A DNA stretch of 64,000 bases from Microbacterium sp. LWO14-1.2 (GTDB lineage Bacteria > Actinomycetota > Actinomycetes > Actinomycetales > Microbacteriaceae), in the NCBI RefSeq assembly GCF_038397715.1, contig NZ_CP151633.1, positions 3,038,001-3,102,000 of the forward strand. The letters run 5' to 3'. Shown here piece after piece: positions 60,713 to 64,000 of this stretch. Under the pieces are notes generated by a model that saw only the letters and a list, made by a program, of their open reading frames with translations, made no database searches and was not told the DNA's origin. Both the position numbers and the translations under genes were made by a program. Numbering within the stretch: position 1 is the first letter of the stretch; each line of letters opens with the position of its first letter.

Positions 60713-61756
60713 ATGCCGATCGTGAGCCTGACCAACGTGTCGAAGGCCTACCCCTCCCGCACCTCGCGCGACGCCGAGATCGTCGCGGTCGACGACGTCA
60801 CCCTCGACATCGAGAAGGGCGACGTCTTCGGGATCATCGGGTACTCGGGCGCGGGCAAGTCGACCCTCGTACGACTCATCAACGCCCTCGAGCCGGCCAC
60901 GGCGGGCACGATCCTCGTCGACGGCGTCGACATCACGACGCTGTCGGAGAGCGCGCTGCGCAAGGTCCGCGGCGGAATCGGCATGATCTTCCAGCAGTTC
61001 AACCTGTTCTCGTCGAGGTCGGTGAAGGCGAACATCGCCTACCCCCTCAAGCTGGCTGGGTGGTCGAAGGCCGACATCGAGGAGCGCGTCACCGAGCTGC
61101 TGTCGTTCGTCGGTCTGTCCGACAAGGCCAAGGCGTATCCCGAGCAGCTCTCGGGCGGGCAGAAGCAGCGCGTCGGCATCGCGCGCGCCCTCGCGACGAA
61201 GCCCGCGATCCTGCTGGCGGACGAGGCGACGAGCGCCCTCGATCCGCAGACGACGCACGAGGTGCTCGATCTGCTCGGCCGCGTCAACCGGGAGCAGGGC
61301 GTCACGATCGTCGTCATCACGCACGAGATGGATGTGATCCAGACCATCGCCACGAAGGTCGCCGTGATGGAGCGCGGACGGGTGATCGAGCAGGGCGACG
61401 TGTTCGACGTCTTCTCCGCACCGCAGAACCCGGCGTCGCAGCGCTTCGTCGGGACGGTGGTCAAAGGCATCCCGTCGCCCGCCGAGCTGGCCGTGCTGCG
61501 GGACCGGCACCACGGCCGTATCGTCACGTTCTCGTTCCGCGACGGCGACTCCTCGCAGGCGCAGGTGTTCCTCGACCTCGCCGCCGCCGGACTCGACTTC
61601 GAGCTCGTGTACGGCGGCATCAACGACATCCGGGGTCGCGCGTTCGGACACCTCACCCTCGCGATCCGCGGCGACGCCGCAGCCATCGACCGGGCGCTCG
61701 CGACGATCGGTGAACGCGTCGAAGTGACCGAGCTCGCCGGAGAGGAGACCCGCTGA
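60713..61756 (+). CDS. metN: Methionine ABC transporter ATP-binding protein
   Basis: A 347-residue MetN ATPase. Walker A GYSGAGKST, Q-loop FQQFNLF, signature LSGGQKQR, Walker B ILLADEATSALD and H-loop ITHEMDV are complete. The C-terminal NIL (methionine-sensing, ferredoxin-like) domain, about residues 265-345, carries the FSFRDGDSSQ start and LVYGGINDIRGRAFGHL. It reads Y for F/N in the Walker A GxSGAGKS. ATG 60713 has GGAG 5 nt upstream. TGATG overlap with metI. Confidence 0.96.
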   Translation: MPIVSLTNVSKAYPSRTSRDAEIVAVDDVTLDIEKGDVFGIIGYSGAGKSTLVRLINALEPATAGTILVDGVDITTLSESALRKVRGGIGMIFQQFNLFSSRSVKANIAYPLKLAGWSKADIEERVTELLSFVGLSDKAKAYPEQLSGGQKQRVGIARALATKPAILLADEATSALDPQTTHEVLDLLGRVNREQGVTIVVITHEMDVIQTIATKVAVMERGRVIEQGDVFDVFSAPQNPASQRFVGTVVKGIPSPAELAVLRDRHHGRIVTFSFRDGDSSQAQVFLDLAAAGLDFELVYGGINDIRGRAFGHLTLAIRGDAAAIDRALATIGERVEVTELAGEETR

Positions 61757-62415
61757 TGGATCGCCTGATCGAACTGGGCCCGGAGTTCTGGTCCGCCGCC
61801 CTCGAGACCCTCTACATGACCACCTTCGCGCTCGTGCTCGGTGGCGTGCTCGGACTCGTGATCGGCGTCGTGCTCTACGTCACCCGCCCCGGCGGGCTCA
61901 TGCAGAACGCGGTCGTCTCGGCGATCGCGAACCTCGCGGTGAACTTCTTCCGCCCGATCCCGTTCGTGCTGTTCGTCGCCGTCGCGCAGCCGTTCGCCCG
62001 CGTCGTGGTCGGCACCGGCATCGGCACGACCGCCGGCGCGTTCCTCATCGGGATCGCGGCCGCGTTCGCGATCGGGCGGATCGTCGAGCAGCACCTCGTC
62101 TCGGTGTCGCCCGGCGTGATCGAAGCGGCCCGCGCGATGGGCGCGAGCCCGCTGCGCATCCTCTTCACCGTCGCGATCCCCGAATCCCTCGGCCCGCTGA
62201 TCCTCGGCTACACCTTCATCGTCGTCGCTCTCATCGACATGACGGCGATGGCCGGTCTGATCGGCGGTGGCGGCCTCGGAGCCTTCGCGCAGGTCTACGG
62301 GTTCCGGCAGTTCGAGCCGGTCGTGATGTGGGCGGCGATCATCCTCATCGTCGTGTTCGTGCACCTGGTGCAGCTGCTGGGCACGAGGCTCGCGCGCAAG
62401 ATCATGCGTCGCTGA
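61756..62415 (+). CDS. metI: Methionine ABC transporter permease
   Basis: A 219-residue MetI permease with about five helices; FRPIPFVLFVAVAQPF and the coupling loop PGVIEAARAMGASPLRILFTVAIPES are characteristic, as is GLIGGGGLGAFAQVYG. The ATG overlaps the metN TGA stop by one base. Its end overlaps the convergent RluA-type gene by 14 nt. Confidence 0.96.
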   Translation: MDRLIELGPEFWSAALETLYMTTFALVLGGVLGLVIGVVLYVTRPGGLMQNAVVSAIANLAVNFFRPIPFVLFVAVAQPFARVVVGTGIGTTAGAFLIGIAAAFAIGRIVEQHLVSVSPGVIEAARAMGASPLRILFTVAIPESLGPLILGYTFIVVALIDMTAMAGLIGGGGLGAFAQVYGFRQFEPVVMWAAIILIVVFVHLVQLLGTRLARKIMRR

Positions 62416-63367
62416 CCGCGCTCGCGCCGGAGCGCCCGCGGGCGCCCGGGGCGAAGGCGAGCGAGAGTCGCGTGGTGAACTCCCTCGGGGCGCCGGTCAG
62501 CGGGTCGACGAAGCGCAGCTCGCGAGCCAGCAGCTGCAGCGGCCGGTCGAAGTCATCGGGGGTCTCGGGCTCCAGTACGGGGTAGAAGCGGTCGTGCAGG
62601 ATGCCGAGCCCCACCGCCGCGAGATGCACGCGCAGCTGGTGCATCTTGCCGCTGTGCGGACGCAGCAGCGTGTGTACGACGCGATCGTCGGCATCCTGGA
62701 TCTCGATCAGCGTCTCCGCGTTCGGCTCCCTGTCCGGCACGACCTCGACGCGCAACTGCGCCCGCGGCTTCACGATGTGGTTGCGGTGCACGAGGGGAAA
62801 GCGCGCGGCATCCTGCTCCCAGCTCTCCGGGCGTGCGGACACCGCCTCGTAGGTCTTCTGCACCTCGCGGTTCTCGAACATCAACTGGTACGCCCCTCGG
62901 GTCTCCGGCCGTGCAGAGAACATCAGCACACCGGCGGTGGCACGGTCGAGGCGATGGATCGGGGTCAGTTCCGGGATGCCGAGCAGATTGCGCAACCGCA
63001 CGAGGGCCGAGTTCTGCACGTACTTGCCGCCCGGGGTGGTGGGGAGGAAGTGCGGCTTGTCGATCACGACGAGGTCGTCGTCCTGGTGCAGCACCTCGAT
63101 CGGGAACGGGATCTCGCGCTCCTCCGGCGGCTCGCGGTAGTACCAGACGAACTCCTCCGCCCCGAGCGGGGTGTCCCGCGGGAGCGCCCTCCCGTCGCGC
63201 GCCACGATCTCGCCGCGGTCGAACCGGACCAGCAGGCGCTCGGGGTCGAGGTGGAAGAAGCGCTCGATCATGTAGGCCGCGATCGTGGGCCACTCGCCCG
63301 TCAGGGGAACGTGCAGACGGGTCGCCCCGACGCCGTCGCGCATCGGGAGGGGGGAGAGCATGCCCAT
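62402..63367 (-). CDS. RluA family pseudouridine synthase
   Basis: A 321-residue pseudouridine synthase. The catalytic motif HRLDRATAGVL has its Asp at D141, preceded by VIDKPHFLPTTPGG and followed by RPHSGKMHQLRVHLAAVGLGI, all typical of the RluA superfamily. The N-terminal region (about 1-90) lacks an obvious S4 domain. The target RNA (23S rRNA or tRNA) is unknown. ATG 63367 is chosen; TAGGCT lies 7 nt upstream. It overlaps metI by 14 nt at the 3' end. Confidence 0.93.
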   Translation of the reverse strand: MGMLSPLPMRDGVGATRLHVPLTGEWPTIAAYMIERFFHLDPERLLVRFDRGEIVARDGRALPRDTPLGAEEFVWYYREPPEEREIPFPIEVLHQDDDLVVIDKPHFLPTTPGGKYVQNSALVRLRNLLGIPELTPIHRLDRATAGVLMFSARPETRGAYQLMFENREVQKTYEAVSARPESWEQDAARFPLVHRNHIVKPRAQLRVEVVPDREPNAETLIEIQDADDRVVHTLLRPHSGKMHQLRVHLAAVGLGILHDRFYPVLEPETPDDFDRPLQLLARELRFVDPLTGAPREFTTRLSLAFAPGARGRSGASAVSDA

Positions 63368-63374
63368 TCGGACC

Positions 63375-63380
63375 AGCCTA
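63375..63380 (-). promoter_or_regulatory. -10 box, leaderless, RluA-type gene
   Basis: TAGGCT on the minus strand, 7 nt before ATG 63367; it overlaps the end of the AraC-type gene. Confidence 0.5.
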
Positions 63381-64000
63381 CGCGGCCCGCGCGAACCGCG
63401 ACCGGTACTGCTGCGGCGCGATGCCCAGCCGATCGCGGAAGTGCTTGCGCAGAGCGGCCGCCGTGGCGAACCCCGAGCGCAGGGCGACATCGTCGATCAG
63501 CAGGTCGGTCGTCTCCAGCAGCTCTCGCGCACGGTCGACCCTGGCGTCGGCGAACCAGTCGCCGACCGTGCGGCCCGTCTCGCTCCGGAACCGTCGAGTG
63601 AGGGTCCGGACGCTCATGCCGAAGTGCGCGGCGACCGCTGCGAGCGACAGCGGCTCCTCGACGTGGGCCAGCAGCCAGGCCTGGATGTCGCCCGCCGATC
63701 CGACGGGAGTCTGCGGCACCGGCGGACGCGCGATGAACTGCCGCTGACCTCCGCCGCGGTGCGGCGCGGCGAGCGTGGTCTGCGCGACGAGAGCGGCGAC
63801 GGCCGCGCCGTGGTCGCTCGCGATGAGGTGCATGGTCGCGTCGACAGCGGCGGATGCGCCGGCGGCGGTGAGCACGGAACCCTCGTCGACGAAGAGCTCG
63901 TCCTCGCGCAGCCGCACCCGGGGGAACCGGCGGGCGAACTCGTCGGACGCGCACCAGTGCGTCGTCGCCTCCTTGCCGTCGAGCAACCCCGCTGCCGCGA
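63378..64000 (-). CDS. AraC family regulator, GlxA-like (5' end outside window)
   Basis: The visible 207 residues cover the end of an amidase-like DJ-1/PfpI domain (GLLDGKEATTHW, FVDEGSVLTAAGASAAVD, LHxIASDHG) and the complete C-terminal AraC DNA-binding domain (SLAAVAAHFGMSVRTLTRRFRSETG and VALRSGFATAAALRKHFRDRLG). This architecture is the GlxA group of transcriptional regulators. The N-terminus lies beyond 64000, so the start and full length are unseen. Its target genes are unknown. Confidence 0.94.
   Translation of the reverse strand, partial: AAAGLLDGKEATTHWCASDEFARRFPRVRLREDELFVDEGSVLTAAGASAAVDATMHLIASDHGAAVAALVAQTTLAAPHRGGGQRQFIARPPVPQTPVGSAGDIQAWLLAHVEEPLSLAAVAAHFGMSVRTLTRRFRSETGRTVGDWFADARVDRARELLETTDLLIDDVALRSGFATAAALRKHFRDRLGIAPQQYRSRFARAA

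Overview
The window looks like chromosomal DNA of a high-GC actinobacterium, most likely Microbacteriaceae (Microbacterium or a close relative). The evidence is uniform GC-rich codon use, many GTG starts, two DUF7882 proteins, a pmt/rsmI divergent pair, a metG-tatD-ksgA-ispE cluster, and about twenty genes whose start codon follows a TANNNT -10 box by only 6-8 bases with no Shine-Dalgarno (leaderless transcripts). I see no rRNA, tRNA or CRISPR array. No gene-free stretch exceeds 300 bases. Sixty coding sequences are annotated; the first (pgi) and last (AraC-type regulator) are cut by the window edges.

Layout. 1-10541: pgi, a divergent DUF7882 pair, flavoprotein, GNAT, an XRE/ImmA-type regulator-protease pair with a divergent small HTH gene, an aldo/keto reductase, a complete IS481-family insertion (5430-6518 with a 6-bp target duplication), a PLDc_N membrane protein, a DUF4166/epimerase pair, an NYN-domain protein and a Gfo/Idh/MocA oxidoreductase. 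10656-19635: a tightly overlapping gene set with two luciferase-like flavin monooxygenases, a complete peptide-type ABC importer and two AhpD/CMD-like proteins. It matches a conserved cluster of unknown substrate and is the best candidate here for an undescribed catabolic system. 19632-29000: quinone-oxidoreductase-like protein, a GIY-YIG gene bracketed by palindromic and tandem repeats, the HrpA helicase, a membrane acyltransferase-like protein, an FMN reductase that could feed the monooxygenases, and a thioredoxin-domain YyaL/DsbH protein.

28995-57694 appears to be an old actinobacterial backbone (pmt, rsmI, metG, tatD, rsmA/ksgA, ispE, ABC-F) interrupted by accessory blocks. The block at 31418-42420 carries a methyltransferase, a LacI regulator, a MarR/VOC pair with two dyad operators, a beta-glucoside system (SBP, two permeases, fused double ATPase, GH1 beta-glucosidase) and a sulfite-oxidase-like molybdoenzyme. 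The block at 47995-55837 carries a LacI-regulated monosaccharide importer (ATPase, permease, SBP, strong terminator), a DUF222-HNH protein with a probable LexA box, and an APH-fold kinase. An extra aldo/keto reductase sits between rsmA and ispE.

57754-64000: a Na+/H+ antiporter, the metQ-metN-metI methionine importer with intercistronic hairpins, an RluA-type pseudouridine synthase and a GlxA-like regulator. Regulation visible in the sequence includes MarR dyads at 33696-33739, matching LacI-type palindromes at 47964 and 49066, a LacI-type operator within the promoter at 34232-34261, and an insertion-sequence hairpin that would hide the transposase ribosome-binding site in read-through mRNA.
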